Below, piece by piece: positions 6,118 to 15,876 of a stretch of 46,010 bases of DNA. Position 1 is the stretch's first letter; each line of letters opens with the position of its first letter. The stretch is taken from assembly GCF_001422445.1 (NCBI RefSeq), contig NZ_LMNA01000011.1, positions 1 to 46,010 on the forward strand, written 5' to 3'. The translations under genes and the position numbers were made by a program. This stretch comes from Pseudorhodoferax sp. Leaf274 (GTDB lineage Bacteria > Pseudomonadota > Gammaproteobacteria > Burkholderiales > Burkholderiaceae_C). Below the pieces are notes generated by a model. That model did not search any database. It was not told where the DNA came from and saw nothing but the letters and a program-made list of their open reading frames with translations.

Positions 6118-7011
6118 ATGAAATCCACGTTCCGCCGGGTCGCGCTGTTCGGCAAGTACCAGCCCTCGGCCTTCGGCGGTTCGTCTTCCACCCCGGCCCC
6201 GGCCATGCGCGAGATCGCCCAGTTCCTGGTCAGCCAGGGCTGCGATCTGGTGCTGGACCGGCAGACCCAGGCCAATGCCGGCCTGCACGAGTTCGAGGCC
6301 CAGGACATCGAGGCCATCGGCGAGCAGTGCGATTTGGCCCTGGTGGTCGGCGGCGACGGCACCATGCTGGGCATCGGGCGCCAGCTCGCGCCGTATGGCG
6401 TGCCGCTGATCGGCATCAACCAGGGCCGCCTGGGTTTCATCACCGACATCCCGCTGGAGGGCTACCAGACCACGCTGGCGCCGATGCTGGCCGGCGCGTA
6501 CGAGGAAGACCACCGCAGCCTCATGCATGCGCGCGTGATGCGCGGGGGCCAGTGCGTGTTCGACGCCCGCGCGATGAACGACGTGGTGATCAACCGCGGC
6601 CCGACCTCGGGCATGGTGGAGCTGCGCATCGAGATCGACGGGCATTTCGTGTCCAACCAGCGCTGCGACGGGATGATCGTCGCCACACCCACGGGGTCGA
6701 CCGCCTATGCGCTGTCGGCCGGCGGGCCGCTCATGCATCCGTCGATCCCGGGCTGGGTGCTGGTGCCGATCGCGCCGCATTCGCTGTCGAACCGGCCGCT
6801 GGTGCTGGCCGACCCGGCCGAGGTGGCGATCGAGTTGGTGTCCGAACGAGACGCCAGCGCCAATTTCGACATGCAATCGCTGGCCTCGCTGCAGCAGGGC
6901 GACCGCATCACGGTGCGGCGTTCGCAGCACTGCGTGCGCTTCCTGCACCCCAAGGGCTGGCACTATTTCGACACACTGCGGGCCAAACTGCACTGGAACG
7001 GAGGCGGCTGA
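6118..7011 (+). CDS. nadK: NAD kinase
   Basis: NAD kinase phosphorylates NAD+ to NADP+ with ATP or polyphosphate in the cytoplasm. The 297-residue protein shows the family's Gly-Gly-Asp-Gly-Thr-Met-Leu catalytic motif (about 77-83), Asn-Asp-Val-Val-Ile-Asn-Arg-Gly, and [12 protein letters not shown]. I used the ATG at 6118; a TTG two codons earlier is also open but less likely. The gene begins a three-gene run, with recN starting two bases after its stop and rapZ overlapping recN. The nadK-recN pairing is conserved in proteobacteria. Nothing looks unusual. Confidence 0.97.
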   Translation: MKSTFRRVALFGKYQPSAFGGSSSTPAPAMREIAQFLVSQGCDLVLDRQTQANAGLHEFEAQDIEAIGEQCDLALVVGGDGTMLGIGRQLAPYGVPLIGINQGRLGFITDIPLEGYQTTLAPMLAGAYEEDHRSLMHARVMRGGQCVFDARAMNDVVINRGPTSGMVELRIEIDGHFVSNQRCDGMIVATPTGSTAYALSAGGPLMHPSIPGWVLVPIAPHSLSNRPLVLADPAEVAIELVSERDASANFDMQSLASLQQGDRITVRRSQHCVRFLHPKGWHYFDTLRAKLHWNGGG

Positions 7012-7013
7012 AG

Positions 7014-8660
7014 ATGCTCAGGCGCATGCAACTGCGCGATTTCGTGATCGTGCGCGAACTCGAACTCGACCTCTCCGGCGGCTTCACGGTGCTGACCGGC
7101 GAGACCGGCGCGGGCAAGTCCATCCTGATCGACGCACTGCAGCTGGCGCTGGGCAGCCGGGCCGATGCAGGCGTGGTGCGCGAAGGCGCCACGCGCAGCG
7201 AGGTGAGCGCCGAGTTCGACGCCACGCCGGCCGTGCTGGCTTGGCTACAGCAGGCCGGCTTCGATGCGCCGGACGCGCTGCTGCTGCGACGCAGCGTGGA
7301 CATGCAAGGCAAAAGCCGCGCCTGGATCAATGGCAGCGCCGCCACGGCCACCCAACTGCGCGAATTGGGCGAACTGCTGCTGGACATCCATGGCCAGCAT
7401 GCCTGGCAGAGCCTGACGCGCCCCGCCAGCGTGCGAGGCCTGCTGGACGGCTATGCCGGGCTGGACCTGGCCCCGCTGGACCGCCTGTGGAGCGGCTGGC
7501 GCACCGCAGCCCGTGCGCTGGCCGAGGCGCGCACCGCACAGGACTCGCTGCAGCGCGAACGCGAGCGGCTGGCCTGGCAGATCGCAGAGGTCGACAAGCT
7601 GGCTCCCGGCGAGGACGAATGGGAAGAGCTCAACGCCGACCACGGCCGCCTGTCGCATGCCCAGGCGCTGATCGACGCGCTCCAGGCCGCCATCGCGGCG
7701 CTCGACGACGACGACCAGGGCGCGCTGCGCGGCCTCACGCGGGCCCATGCCGCGCTGGCCGAGCAGCAGCACGTCGCCCCGGAATACGCCGAGATGGCCG
7801 AGGTGCTGGCCGCAAGCCTGGCCCAGGCCGAAGACGCGCTGCATTCGCTGCACGCCAGCCAGCGCCGCACCGAGCTGGACCCCGAGCGCCTCGCGCTGCT
7901 GGACGAGCGCCTGGCTCTGTGGATGGGCCTGGCGCGCCGCTACAAGCGCCAGCCGGCCGAGTTGCCGGCGCTGTGGGCAGGCTGGAAGGAAGAGCTCGCC
8001 AGGCTCGACGCCGCGGCCGACCTGGCTGCGCTGGAGCGTGGCGAACGCACGGCCTTCGCGGCCTTCGAGGCGCAGGCCAAGCACATCGCCAAGGCGCGCG
8101 CGCAGGCCGCGCCCAAGCTGGCCAAGGCCATCACGGCCGCCATGCAGAGCCTGGGCATGCAGGGCGGCCGCTTCGCCGTGGCGCTGGAGCCGCTGGCCGA
8201 ACCGGCCGCCTTCGGCCTGGACGAGGTGCAGTTCCTGGTGGCGGGCCACGCGGGCAGCACGCCGCGCCCGGTGGGCAAGGTCGCGTCGGGCGGCGAACTC
8301 TCGCGCATCGCGCTGGCCATCGCCGTGACCACGAGCGCGCTGGGCGGTGCGCCCACGCTGATCTTCGACGAGGTCGATTCGGGCGTCGGCGGCGCGGTGG
8401 CCGAAACCGTGGGCCGGCTCATGAAGCAGCTGGGCACCGACCGCCAGGTGCTGGCGGTGACGCACCTGCCGCAGGTGGCGGCCTGCGCCGACCACCACCT
8501 GGTGGTGGCCAAGCAGCGCGAGGGCGCGGCCACGGTCAGCCATGTCGGCGAGGTGCAGGCCGAGCAACGCGTGGCCGAGGTCGCTCGCATGCTGGGCGGC
8601 GAGCGGCTGTCCGGCACCACGCTGGCGCACGCACGCGAGATGCTGGGGGTCGGGCAATGA
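7014..8660 (+). CDS. recN: DNA repair protein RecN
   Basis: RecN is an SMC-like ATPase that acts in RecA-dependent double-strand-break repair. The 548-residue length matches the family (about 550). It has a Walker A Gly-Glu-Thr-Gly-Ala-Gly-Lys-Ser at 29-36, a central Ala/Glu/Arg-rich coiled-coil, an ABC signature Ser-Gly-Gly-Glu-Leu-Ser-Arg-Ile, and a Walker B [12 protein letters not shown]. The ATG lies two bases past the nadK stop. I see no LexA-type operator directly before recN, so it is probably read from the nadK promoter. RapZ starts inside its stop codon region. All functional motifs are intact. Confidence 0.97.
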   Translation: MLRRMQLRDFVIVRELELDLSGGFTVLTGETGAGKSILIDALQLALGSRADAGVVREGATRSEVSAEFDATPAVLAWLQQAGFDAPDALLLRRSVDMQGKSRAWINGSAATATQLRELGELLLDIHGQHAWQSLTRPASVRGLLDGYAGLDLAPLDRLWSGWRTAARALAEARTAQDSLQRERERLAWQIAEVDKLAPGEDEWEELNADHGRLSHAQALIDALQAAIAALDDDDQGALRGLTRAHAALAEQQHVAPEYAEMAEVLAASLAQAEDALHSLHASQRRTELDPERLALLDERLALWMGLARRYKRQPAELPALWAGWKEELARLDAAADLAALERGERTAFAAFEAQAKHIAKARAQAAPKLAKAITAAMQSLGMQGGRFAVALEPLAEPAAFGLDEVQFLVAGHAGSTPRPVGKVASGGELSRIALAIAVTTSALGGAPTLIFDEVDSGVGGAVAETVGRLMKQLGTDRQVLAVTHLPQVAACADHHLVVAKQREGAATVSHVGEVQAEQRVAEVARMLGGERLSGTTLAHAREMLGVGQ

Positions 8661-9589
8661 CCGACGGAGCGACGAACCTGGACATCGTGCTCATCACCGG
8701 CATGTCCGGATCGGGCAAGTCGGTGGCCTTGCATGCGCTGGAAGACGCGGGCTATTACTGCGTCGACAACCTTCCGCCCGAACTGCTGCTGAACCTGGCA
8801 GAGCTGGAGCAAAAGCACGGCAGCCGCCGCGTGGCCATCGCGATGGACGTGCGCAGTGCCACCTCGCTGCCGCTGGTGCCCGCGCAGCTGGCGGCGCTGC
8901 GCAGCCAGGGCGTGACGGTCAAGTCGCTGTTCCTGGACGCGGGGACGGACACGCTGGTGCGGCGCTATTCCGAGACGCGCCGCCGCCACCCGCTCTCGCG
9001 GCGCGACCTGCTGGACCAGCAGCATGCGCTGTTCGAGGCGATCGAGCTGGAGCGCGAGCTGCTCGCCGACCTGCGCGAGCAGGCCCATGTGATCGACACC
9101 AGCATCATCCGGGCGTCGCAGCTGCAGGGCTATGTCAAGTCGCTGATCGCAGCGCCCAACAGCCAGCTGACCCTGGTGTTCGAGTCCTTCGCCTTCAAGC
9201 GCGGCATTCCGCTCGATGCGGACTACGTGTTCGACGTGCGCATGCTGCCCAACCCGCACTACGACCCGGACCTGCGGCCCTTGACGGGCATGGACCCGCC
9301 GGTGGCCGAGTTCCTGCGCCAAAGCGCCGAGGTCGGCCAGATGTTCGCGCACATCGAACGCTTCCTCGCGCACTGGCTGGAGCCGCTTGCGCGCGACCAC
9401 CGCAGCTACGTGACCGTGGGCATTGGCTGCACCGGCGGCCAGCACCGCTCGGTCTACCTGGTGGAGCAGCTGGCCAAGGCCTTCAGCCGGAACTGGGTGA
9501 CGCTCAAGCGCCACCGCGAGATGGACGCGCACGCCAGCAGCGTCATGGGGCCGGCACCCAACCCGAAGTGGGGTTCAACAGTTTTTTGA
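8657..9589 (+). CDS. rapZ: RNase adapter protein RapZ
   Basis: RapZ is a P-loop protein that in enteric bacteria binds the small RNA GlmZ and presents it to RNase E, tuning glucosamine-6-phosphate synthesis. The protein has a Walker A Gly-Met-Ser-Gly-Ser-Gly-Lys-Ser near residues 15-22, the Tyr-Cys-Val-Asp-Asn-Leu-Pro motif, and the C-terminal [12 protein letters not shown] segment. At 310 residues it is about 25 longer than the E. coli protein. The extra residues include a short C-terminal tail that overlaps the 3' end of mutY on the other strand by 47 bp. It starts in an ATGA overlap with recN. The small RNA partner in this organism is not known, so the exact role here is inferred. Confidence 0.95.
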   Translation: MTDGATNLDIVLITGMSGSGKSVALHALEDAGYYCVDNLPPELLLNLAELEQKHGSRRVAIAMDVRSATSLPLVPAQLAALRSQGVTVKSLFLDAGTDTLVRRYSETRRRHPLSRRDLLDQQHALFEAIELERELLADLREQAHVIDTSIIRASQLQGYVKSLIAAPNSQLTLVFESFAFKRGIPLDADYVFDVRMLPNPHYDPDLRPLTGMDPPVAEFLRQSAEVGQMFAHIERFLAHWLEPLARDHRSYVTVGIGCTGGQHRSVYLVEQLAKAFSRNWVTLKRHREMDAHASSVMGPAPNPKWGSTVF

Positions 9590-10679
9590 CCGGGGCCGGC
9601 AGCCCGATGCCGGCCAGCTCCTCGGGCAGCAGCCACTGGCCTTCGCGCGGCAGATCCCCTTGCGCCAGTTGCACATGGACGGGGTGCAGCAGCAGATCCT
9701 TGTGCGTCAGCACATGCGTGAAGGGCGGCAGCGGCCGCGCCAGCGCGCGCGCGCCCATCGGCAAGGCGGCCAGCAGGGCATCCTCGTCCTCGAACACGGG
9801 CAGGCAGTGCAGGCCCGACCAGATGCCCGTGGCCGGGCGGCGCGCGATGAAGATGCGGCCCGCGGCATCCTCGGCCCACAGCAGCCACCAGCTGGCACGG
9901 CTGCGCTTGAGCTTGCGCGTCTTGACCGGATAGTCCTGCATGCGGCCCTGCTGCCGGGCCACGCAGCGCGCCTGCAGCGGGCACAGCAGGCAGGCGGGGC
10001 TGCGCGCGGTGCAGACCGTCGCGCCCAGGTCCATGAGGCCCTGGGTGTAGCGCGGCATGGCGTTGTCCAGGTCGTCCTGCGGCAGCAGTTCGGTCGCCAG
10101 CGCCCACAGCGCGCGCTCGTTGCGGCCCTCGGCGAGGTCCTCGCCAAAGCCCAGCAGGCGCGTCAGCACGCGCTTGACGTTGCCGTCCAGGATGGCCACG
10201 CGCTCGGCGAAGCAGAAGGACGCGACCGCCGAGGCCGTGGAACGGCCGATGCCTGGCAGCGTCTGCAGGGCCTCGGCCGTGCGCGGGAACTGCCCGCCGT
10301 GCAGCGCCACCACCTGGCGCGCGCAGGCATGCAGGTTGCGCGCGCGGCTGTAGTAGCCCAGGCCGGCCCAGTGCGCAAAGACGTCGTCCTCGCTGGCATC
10401 GGCCAGGGCCTGCACGTCGGGGAACCGCTCCAGGAAGCGGGCGTAGTAGCCGATCACGGCGGCGACCTGGGTCTGCTGCAGCATGATCTCGGACAACCAG
10501 ACCCGGTAGGGATCGCGCGTGTTCTGCCAGGGCAGCGCATGGCGGCCGTGGGTGGCCTGCCACTGCACCACCTGCTGCGCGGCCCAAACGGGCGCGCGGG
10601 GATCGGCCGCGCCCATTGGCGTACCTTCGGCTTCGCCTGCGGAGCGAGCTTGCTCGGCGCGGCCCGGCGCGGCGCTCAT
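9543..10679 (-). CDS. mutY: Adenine DNA glycosylase MutY
   Basis: MutY removes adenine mispaired with 8-oxoguanine, the partner step to MutM. The catalytic Glu lies in Ser-Glu-Ile-Met-Leu-Gln-Gln-Thr-Gln (Glu64). The helix-hairpin-helix Leu-Pro-Gly-Ile-Gly is followed by the catalytic Asp in Ile-Leu-Asp-Gly-Asn-Val. The [4Fe-4S] cluster ligands are Cys-x6-Cys-x2-Cys-x5-Cys, and a NUDIX-like C-terminal domain senses 8-oxoG. I took the ATG at 10679, which overlaps the mutM stop as ATGA. An alternative ATG at 10616 is also good: the 21 residues between the two are encoded by what looks like a family-specific repeat, so the ancestral start may be 10616. The 3' end is convergent with and overlaps rapZ. 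Confidence 0.95.
   Translation of the reverse strand: MSAAPGRAEQARSAGEAEGTPMGAADPRAPVWAAQQVVQWQATHGRHALPWQNTRDPYRVWLSEIMLQQTQVAAVIGYYARFLERFPDVQALADASEDDVFAHWAGLGYYSRARNLHACARQVVALHGGQFPRTAEALQTLPGIGRSTASAVASFCFAERVAILDGNVKRVLTRLLGFGEDLAEGRNERALWALATELLPQDDLDNAMPRYTQGLMDLGATVCTARSPACLLCPLQARCVARQQGRMQDYPVKTRKLKRSRASWWLLWAEDAAGRIFIARRPATGIWSGLHCLPVFEDEDALLAALPMGARALARPLPPFTHVLTHKDLLLHPVHVQLAQGDLPREGQWLLPEELAGIGLPAPVKKLLNPTSGWVPAP
10617..10676 (-). repeat. GC-rich dispersed repeat copy at the mutM/mutY junction
   Basis: This 60-bp stretch, read on the mutY strand, runs GCCGCGCCGGGCCGCGCC and then a GAGCAAGCTCGCTC inverted repeat. It resembles, in the opposite relative orientation, the GC-rich repeats at 19559-19609 and 45613-45668. 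All three end directly at a gene's ATG. The match here is weaker than between the other two copies. Confidence 0.45.
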
Positions 10680-11491
10680 GCCTTTTGGCACTGCGGGCAG
10701 AAGAAGGTGGAGCGCTGGCCCTGGCGCAGCGCGCAGATCGGCGTGCCGCAGACGCGGCAAGGCAGGCCTTCGCGGTCGTAGACCATGGTTTCCAACTGGA
10801 AGTGCCCCTGTTCGCCATAGGCGTTGGAGAAGTCGCGCAGGCTGCTGCCGCCGCGCTGCACCGCGCGCGCCAGCACCTCGCGCACGGCCGCATGCAGCTT
10901 GCGTGCGCGCAACGGCCCCAGCCGCCGCGCCCGTGTCGTGGGCCGGATGCCCGCCAGGAACAGCGCCTCCGACGCATAGATGTTGCCCACCCCGACCACG
11001 AGTTCGCCCGCCAGCAGCACCTGCTTGATGGGCGCCGCGCGCAGCTGCAGCCCGGCATGGAAGGCCGCGGCGTCGAAGGCCTCGTCCAGCGGCTCCACGC
11101 CCAGGCGGCCCAGCAACTTCACGGCCTCGGGCGCATCCTGGCTCTCGGCATGCACGACGGCGCCGAAGCGCCGCGGATCGTGCAGGCGCAGCAGACCCAG
11201 CGAGGTCTGCAGGTCGAAGTGGTCGTGCGGCCCGGCCGGCTGCATCTGCAGGTCGAAGCGCAGGCTGCCCGACATGCCCAGGTGCAGCAGCAGCAGGCCG
11301 CGGTCCAGGTCGAGCAACAGGTATTTGCCGCGCCGGCGCACGGCCTCGACGCGCCGGCCGACCAGGGCCTCGGGCGCGCAGCCCAGCGCCCAGCGCAACG
11401 GCTTGCCCAGGCGCACGCCGGTCACGGTCGCGCCGGCGATGCGCTCGGCAAAACTGCGGCGCGTGACTTCAACTTCTGGCAGTTCCGGCAT
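10676..11491 (-). CDS. mutM: Formamidopyrimidine-DNA glycosylase (Fpg/MutM)
   Basis: MutM excises 8-oxoguanine and formamidopyrimidines and cleaves the strand by beta/delta elimination. The 271 residues match the family length. The processed N-terminus Pro2-Glu3 (Met-Pro-Glu-Leu-Pro-Glu-Val-Glu) is present and carries the catalytic proline. The Arg-Arg-Arg-Gly-Lys-Tyr-Leu segment holds the conserved lysine. The C-terminal zinc finger Cys-x2-Cys...Cys-x2-Cys is intact near residues 245-268. The start is fixed by the Met-Pro-Glu motif. It is the first gene of a mutM-mutY pair and is divergent from the TPR gene with a 38-bp gap. Together the two form the oxidised-guanine repair system. Confidence 0.97.
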   Translation of the reverse strand: MPELPEVEVTRRSFAERIAGATVTGVRLGKPLRWALGCAPEALVGRRVEAVRRRGKYLLLDLDRGLLLLHLGMSGSLRFDLQMQPAGPHDHFDLQTSLGLLRLHDPRRFGAVVHAESQDAPEAVKLLGRLGVEPLDEAFDAAAFHAGLQLRAAPIKQVLLAGELVVGVGNIYASEALFLAGIRPTTRARRLGPLRARKLHAAVREVLARAVQRGGSSLRDFSNAYGEQGHFQLETMVYDREGLPCRVCGTPICALRQGQRSTFFCPQCQKA

Positions 11492-11529
11492 GGTCCATAG
11501 GGCTTGGCGGGCTGGATTATGATGGGTCG

Positions 11530-13299
11530 ATGAAGCGTCTCCTGCGACCGGCCGCCCGTGGTCTTGTCTCGCTGACATTGCTGCTGGGCTTGCTGCCGGC
11601 GCATGCGCAAGCCCCCGCCCCCTCCACCGAATCAACGCCCGCACCGGCCGATCCGCCGGTGCCTTCGGCGTTGACCGCTGAACTGTTCTACGAACTGCTG
11701 CTGGGCGAGATGAATGTCTCCGGCGGCGAACGTGCGACCGGCTACGCGCTCATCCTCGACGCCGCCATCAAGGCCAAGGACCCGCAGCTGTTCCAGCGCG
11801 CGGTCGAACTGGCCCTGCAGTCGCGCTCGCCCGATGCGGCCCTGCGCGCCGCGCGTGCCTGGCGCGACACGCTGCCGCAATCGCGCGAAGCCAACCGCTT
11901 CCTGCTGCAGATCATGGTCGCGGCAAACCGGGTCCTGGAAGCCGTCGAGCCACTGCGCACCGAGATCTCCAGCAGCCCGCCGATGGAGCGCAATGCCGCC
12001 ATTCTGGCGGTGCCGCGCGTGTTCGGCCGCGTGCCCGACAAGAAGCTGGCGCTGCAGGCTGTCGAGCAGTCGCTGCAAGGCTATCTGCAGGACCAGACCA
12101 CCGGCGCATCGGCCTGGACCAGCCTCGGTCGCATGCGCCTGTTGGCAGGCGACACGGCCGGCGCCTTGGACGCGGCCCGCCGCGGGCAGGAGATCGAGCC
12201 CGGCGCGCAGGCGCCGGCCATCCTGGCGCTGGAAATGTTCGGCCGCAACCAGCCGCAGGCCGAAGACATCATCAAGCGGCAGCTGCAGGCCAGCCCCTCG
12301 CCCGAGATGCAGCTGGCCTATGCGCGCGGGCTGCTCGACGAGATGCGCTACGCCGAAGCGCTGGTGCAGCTCGAGCAGCTGACGACGCGCCATCCGGACT
12401 TTCCGGACGGCTGGCTCGTGCTCGGCTCGGTGCAGGCGCAGGACAGCCGCCCCGAACAGGCCGAGACATCGCTCAAGCGCTTTCTCGAACTGGCCCAGCC
12501 GCTGCCCGACAGCGAGCAGCGCAAGCGTGCCATGAACCAGGCCTACCTGGCCTTGGCGCAGACCGCCGAGAAGCGCAAGGACTTCGCCGCCGCGGAAGGC
12601 TGGCTCGGCCGCATCGACAACGCCGAGGAAATGCTGGCGGCGCAGAGCCGCCGTGCCTCGCTGCTCGCGCGCCAGGGCAAGCTGGACGAGGCCCGCGCCT
12701 TGATCCGCGGGCTGCCGGAACGCAACGAGACAGAAGCGCGCGCCAAGCTCAATGCCGAAGTGCAGCTGCTGCGCGACGCCAAGCGCTACCAGGAAGCCTA
12801 CGACCGCCTGCAACAGGCGCTGGAGCGCGAGCCGAACGACGTCGACCTGCTGTATGAGCAGGCCATGATGGCCGAGAAGCTCTCGCGCCTGGACGAGATG
12901 GAGCGCCTGCTGCGCCGGCTGATCGAGCTGCGTCCGGACTACCACCACGCCTACAACGCGCTCGGCTACTCGCTGGCCGATCGCAACGTGCGGCTGGACG
13001 AAGCCAGGCGCCTGATCCAGAAGGCACTGGAGATCGTGCCCAACGACCCCTTCATCGCCGACAGCCTGGGCTGGGTGGAGTTTCGCCTGGGCAACCGCGC
13101 CGAGGCCGAGAAGATCCTGCTGCAGGCTTTCCAATCCAAGCCCGATGCCGAGATCGCCGCCCACCTGGGCGAGGTGTTGTGGGCTGGCGGCCAGCGCGAA
13201 CGCGCGGTGGCGATCTGGCGCGAGGGCCTGAGCCTGAACGCCGACAACGAGACCCTGCGCAGCACGCTCAAGCGCCTGCGCGTGCCCGGCCTGCAATGA
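11530..13299 (+). CDS. Exported tetratricopeptide-repeat protein
   Basis: This 589-residue protein has a Sec-type signal peptide: Lys-Arg start, hydrophobic core Leu-Thr-Leu-Leu-Leu-Gly-Leu-Leu, and a likely cut after Ala-His-Ala near residue 26. After it come many TPR-like helical pairs, clearest in the last 250 residues ([11 protein letters not shown] and [11 protein letters not shown]). It lies immediately before lolB, overlapping it as ATGA, an arrangement common in Burkholderiales. The protein is probably a periplasmic scaffold linked to envelope assembly. No enzymatic motif is visible and the exact role is not known. Confidence 0.9.
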   Translation: MKRLLRPAARGLVSLTLLLGLLPAHAQAPAPSTESTPAPADPPVPSALTAELFYELLLGEMNVSGGERATGYALILDAAIKAKDPQLFQRAVELALQSRSPDAALRAARAWRDTLPQSREANRFLLQIMVAANRVLEAVEPLRTEISSSPPMERNAAILAVPRVFGRVPDKKLALQAVEQSLQGYLQDQTTGASAWTSLGRMRLLAGDTAGALDAARRGQEIEPGAQAPAILALEMFGRNQPQAEDIIKRQLQASPSPEMQLAYARGLLDEMRYAEALVQLEQLTTRHPDFPDGWLVLGSVQAQDSRPEQAETSLKRFLELAQPLPDSEQRKRAMNQAYLALAQTAEKRKDFAAAEGWLGRIDNAEEMLAAQSRRASLLARQGKLDEARALIRGLPERNETEARAKLNAEVQLLRDAKRYQEAYDRLQQALEREPNDVDLLYEQAMMAEKLSRLDEMERLLRRLIELRPDYHHAYNALGYSLADRNVRLDEARRLIQKALEIVPNDPFIADSLGWVEFRLGNRAEAEKILLQAFQSKPDAEIAAHLGEVLWAGGQRERAVAIWREGLSLNADNETLRSTLKRLRVPGLQ

Positions 13300-13790
13300 T
13301 GCGCCAGCACGCTCGGCGCGCGCTGCTGCTGGCGGCCGTGCTCAGCCTGGCGGCCTGCGCCCTGCCGCCGCGCGCGCCCGACACGGCCGGCCAGCCCTAC
13401 TGGAACGGCCGGCTGGCCTTGCAGGTCGATGGCGACCGGCCCCAGTCCTTCTCGGCCGGCTTCGAGTTGCGCGGCGCGCCGCAGGCCGGCGAACTGTCGC
13501 TGTACTCCCCGCTCGGCGCCACGCTCGCGCAGCTGCGCTGGGCGCCCGGCATGGCCGAACTCCAGGCGGACGGCCGACGCCGCCAGTACGCATCGATCGA
13601 GGCCCTGACGCAGGAAGCCACCGGCACGGCCTTGCCGCTGCCCGCGCTGTTCGCCTGGCTCGACGGTCGGGCTGCGGAGGTTCCCGGATGGCAGGCCGAC
13701 CTGTCGCGCATCGCCGATGGCCGCCTCATCGCGCGGCGCAGCCAGCCGCTGCCCACGGCCGAACTGCGCATCGTGCTGCAGCAGCCGTGA
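13296..13790 (+). CDS. lolB: Outer-membrane lipoprotein LolB
   Basis: LolB receives lipoproteins from the periplasmic carrier LolA and inserts them in the outer membrane. The 164-residue protein has a signal peptide ending in a lipobox (Leu-Ala-Ala-Cys near residue 21). It then has the beta-barrel-like sequence Tyr-Trp-Asn-Gly-Arg-Leu-Ala-Leu-Gln-Val and Phe-Glu-Leu-Arg-Gly. The start is one of two adjacent ATGs (13296 or 13299); the first overlaps the TPR stop as ATGA. The next gene, ispE, starts inside its stop codon. The lolB-ispE order is conserved in proteobacteria, which supports the name even though LolB sequences diverge. Confidence 0.9.
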   Translation: MMRQHARRALLLAAVLSLAACALPPRAPDTAGQPYWNGRLALQVDGDRPQSFSAGFELRGAPQAGELSLYSPLGATLAQLRWAPGMAELQADGRRRQYASIEALTQEATGTALPLPALFAWLDGRAAEVPGWQADLSRIADGRLIARRSQPLPTAELRIVLQQP

Positions 13791-14629
13791 AGGCGCTGTA
13801 CGAGGTCGCGGCGCCGGCCAAACTCAACCTGTTCCTGCACATCACGGGCCGGCGCGCGGACGGCTACCACCTGCTGCAATCGGTGTTCATGCTGATCGAC
13901 TGGCACGACACGCTGCACTTCGAGTTGCGCACCGACGGCCAGCTGAGCCGCGAGGACCTCGGCCCCGCACTGCCGGCGGACGACCTCACGCTGCGTGCCG
14001 CGCGCGCGCTGCAAGAGGCCAGCGGCACGTCGCTGGGCGCGCACATCGGCGTGCTCAAGCGCGTACCCGCACAGGCCGGCATGGGCGGCGGCTCTTCGGA
14101 TGCCGCCAGCTGCCTGCTGGCGCTCAACCGCCTGTGGGGCCTGAACCTCAGCCTGCGCACGCTGTCCACCATCGGCCTCACGCTGGGTGCGGACGTGCCG
14201 TTCTTCCTGTTCGGCCGCAATGCCTGGGTCGAAGGCATCGGCGAATCCTTGCAGCCCGTGGACATTCCGCCGGCCCGCTTCCTGGTGGTCAAGCCGCCCC
14301 AGGGACTGGAGACCGCGAAAATTTTTGGGTCGCCGCTTTTGAAGCGCGATTCAGATAGTGCTATACTCACAGGCTTTGCTGCACACCCCTTCTACTTCGG
14401 TAGAAACGACTTGCAGGACGTCGCTCAAAGCCTGAGCACCGATGTCGCAGACGCCCTTTCATGGCTCTCGGCACACGGCACAAATGGCAGAATGACGGGC
14501 TCTGGAAGTGCGGTGTTTGCACCCTGGCAACGGGATGACCTACCGGTCGTTCCGCAGGGTTGGCAAGCACGGATCTGCAGCAACATGGAGGTCCATCCTT
14601 TGGCGGGGTGGGCTTCCGGAGACGATTGA
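13787..14629 (+). CDS. ispE: 4-diphosphocytidyl-2-C-methyl-D-erythritol kinase
   Basis: IspE phosphorylates the 2-hydroxyl of CDP-methylerythritol in the MEP isoprenoid pathway. The 280-residue protein has the N-terminal Ala-Lys-Leu-Asn-Leu-Phe-Leu-His-Ile-Thr-Gly-Arg-Arg-Ala-Asp-Gly-Tyr-His motif and the GHMP-kinase ATP loop Gly-Met-Gly-Gly-Gly-Ser-Ser-Asp-Ala-Ala. The start is GTG, overlapping the lolB stop as GTGA. The last third (from about 14310) is clearly less GC-rich than the rest. It contains a near-consensus promoter directed at the downstream tRNA-Gln and possibly prs. The protein itself appears intact, with a C-terminal Thr-Gly-Ser-Gly-Ser-Ala-Val-Phe motif. Confidence 0.97.
   Translation: MKALYEVAAPAKLNLFLHITGRRADGYHLLQSVFMLIDWHDTLHFELRTDGQLSREDLGPALPADDLTLRAARALQEASGTSLGAHIGVLKRVPAQAGMGGGSSDAASCLLALNRLWGLNLSLRTLSTIGLTLGADVPFFLFGRNAWVEGIGESLQPVDIPPARFLVVKPPQGLETAKIFGSPLLKRDSDSAILTGFAAHPFYFGRNDLQDVAQSLSTDVADALSWLSAHGTNGRMTGSGSAVFAPWQRDDLPVVPQGWQARICSNMEVHPLAGWASGDD
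14339..14367 (+). promoter_or_regulatory. Sigma-70-type promoter inside ispE
   Basis: TTGAAG (14339-14344) and TATACT (14362-14367) are separated by exactly 17 bp, and the -10 is preceded by TGC as in extended -10 promoters. The site is embedded in the ispE coding region in a local AT-rich stretch. It would drive tRNA-Gln, starting about 290 bp downstream, and perhaps prs. Confidence 0.75.
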
Positions 14630-14659
14630 ACGGTGGACGGCTTTGCCGGACACCTGTGT

Positions 14660-14736
14660 AGGGGAGTCGCCAAGTTGGTTAAGGCACTGGATTTTGATTC
14701 CAGCATGCGAAGGTTCGAATCCTTCTTCCCCTGCCA
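14660..14736 (+). tRNA. tRNA-Gln (UUG)
   Basis: A 77-base cloverleaf folds here. The acceptor is AGGGGAG with TTCCCCT, the anticodon arm is CTGGA/TCCAG around TTTTGAT (anticodon TTG), the T-arm is GAAGG/CCTTC with TTCGAAT, and the CCA is encoded. It lies between ispE and prs, as in many betaproteobacteria, and is followed eleven bases later by an intrinsic terminator. Confidence 0.97.
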
Positions 14737-14746
14737 CCTGACAAGC

Positions 14747-14774
14747 CGGGCCTGATACAGGCCCGCTGTTTTTT
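14747..14774 (+). terminator. Intrinsic terminator between tRNA-Gln and prs
   Basis: An 8-bp perfect stem CGGGCCTG-ATA-CAGGCCCG is followed by CTG and a run of six T. It lies 11 bases after the tRNA and 25-28 bases before the prs start, so it should stop or attenuate transcription entering prs from the ispE promoter. Confidence 0.85.
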
Positions 14775-14801
14775 CTGGCGAATTTTCTGCCGAGGCACAT
14801 G

Positions 14802-15776
14802 ATGCAGGCCCTCCATCCCGATTTCATGATCTTCACCGGCAACGCCAATCCCGGTATGGCCGCGGAGATCGCGCACCACCTCGGCATCACGCTCGGCGCG
14901 GCCAGCGTGGGGCGTTTCTCCGACGGCGAGGTCACGGTCGAGATCAACCAGAACGTGCGCGCCCGCGACGTGTTCGTGGTGCAGAGCACCTGCGCGCCGA
15001 CCAACGACACCCTGATGGAGCTGCTGATCATGGTCGACGCGCTCAAGCGCGCCTCGGCCGAGCGCATCAGTGCCGTCATCCCCTACTTCGGCTACGCCCG
15101 CCAGGACCGCCGCCCGCGCTCGGCCCGCGTGCCGATCACGGCCAAGGTCGTGGCCAACATGCTGCAGTCCGCCGGCGTCGACCGCGTGCTGACCATGGAC
15201 CTGCATGCCGACCAGATCCAGGGCTTCTTCGACATCCCGGTCGACAACATCTACGCCTCGCCCGTGCTGCTGGGCGACCTGCGCCAGAAGAACTACGAAG
15301 ACCTGATCGTGGTCTCGCCCGACGTCGGCGGCGTGGTGCGCGCCCGTGCGCTGGCCAAGCAGCTGAACTGCGACATGGCCATCATCGACAAGCGCCGCCC
15401 CAAGGCCAATGTCAGCGAAGTCATGCACGTGATCGGCGAGATCGACGGCCGCAACTGCGTGATCATGGACGACATGATCGACACCGCCGGCACGCTCGTG
15501 AAGGCGGCCGAGGTGCTCAAGGAGCGCGGCGCCAAGAAGGTCTATGCCTACTGCACGCACCCGATCTTCTCGGGCCCGGCCATCGAACGCATCACGCAGG
15601 GCTCGGCCCTGGACGAAGTCGTCGTCACCAACACCATCCCGCTCAGCGAATCCGCTGCGGGCTGCAAGAAGATCCGCCAACTCACCGTGGCACCGCTGAT
15701 CGCTGAGACGATCCAGCGCATTGCCAAGGGCGAGTCGGTCATGAGTCTGTTCTCGGACCAGGACAACCTGTTCTGA
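14802..15776 (+). CDS. prs: Ribose-phosphate pyrophosphokinase
   Basis: This enzyme makes PRPP from ribose-5-phosphate and ATP for nucleotide, His, Trp and NAD synthesis. The 324-residue protein has the family's Phe-Thr-Gly-Asn-Ala-Asn start, the Gly-Tyr-Ala-Arg-Gln-Asp-Arg-Arg ATP-binding segment near residues 98-105, and the PRPP loop Asp-Asp-Met-Ile-Asp-Thr-Ala-Gly-Thr near 225-233. Two ATGs stand side by side at 14799 and 14802; the second has better spacing from the GAGG sequence. No separate promoter is evident in the 28 bp between the upstream terminator and the start. Expression may therefore depend on read-through. A strong terminator follows. Confidence 0.97.
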   Translation: MQALHPDFMIFTGNANPGMAAEIAHHLGITLGAASVGRFSDGEVTVEINQNVRARDVFVVQSTCAPTNDTLMELLIMVDALKRASAERISAVIPYFGYARQDRRPRSARVPITAKVVANMLQSAGVDRVLTMDLHADQIQGFFDIPVDNIYASPVLLGDLRQKNYEDLIVVSPDVGGVVRARALAKQLNCDMAIIDKRRPKANVSEVMHVIGEIDGRNCVIMDDMIDTAGTLVKAAEVLKERGAKKVYAYCTHPIFSGPAIERITQGSALDEVVVTNTIPLSESAAGCKKIRQLTVAPLIAETIQRIAKGESVMSLFSDQDNLF

Positions 15777-15795
15777 ACCGGGAACATCAAGCGGA

Positions 15796-15829
15796 CGCCG
15801 CACTCGCCTTGCGCGAGGCGGCGTTTTTT
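15796..15829 (+). terminator. Intrinsic terminator after prs
   Basis: A stem CGCCGC-(CTCGC/GCGAG inner arm)-GCGGCG is followed by six T (15824-15829), twenty bases past the prs stop. It separates prs from rplY. Confidence 0.85.
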
Positions 15830-15876
15830 CAACAGGAGCGCAGGCTGGTCGCGGCCCGTTCCCACAGGAGTTCACC

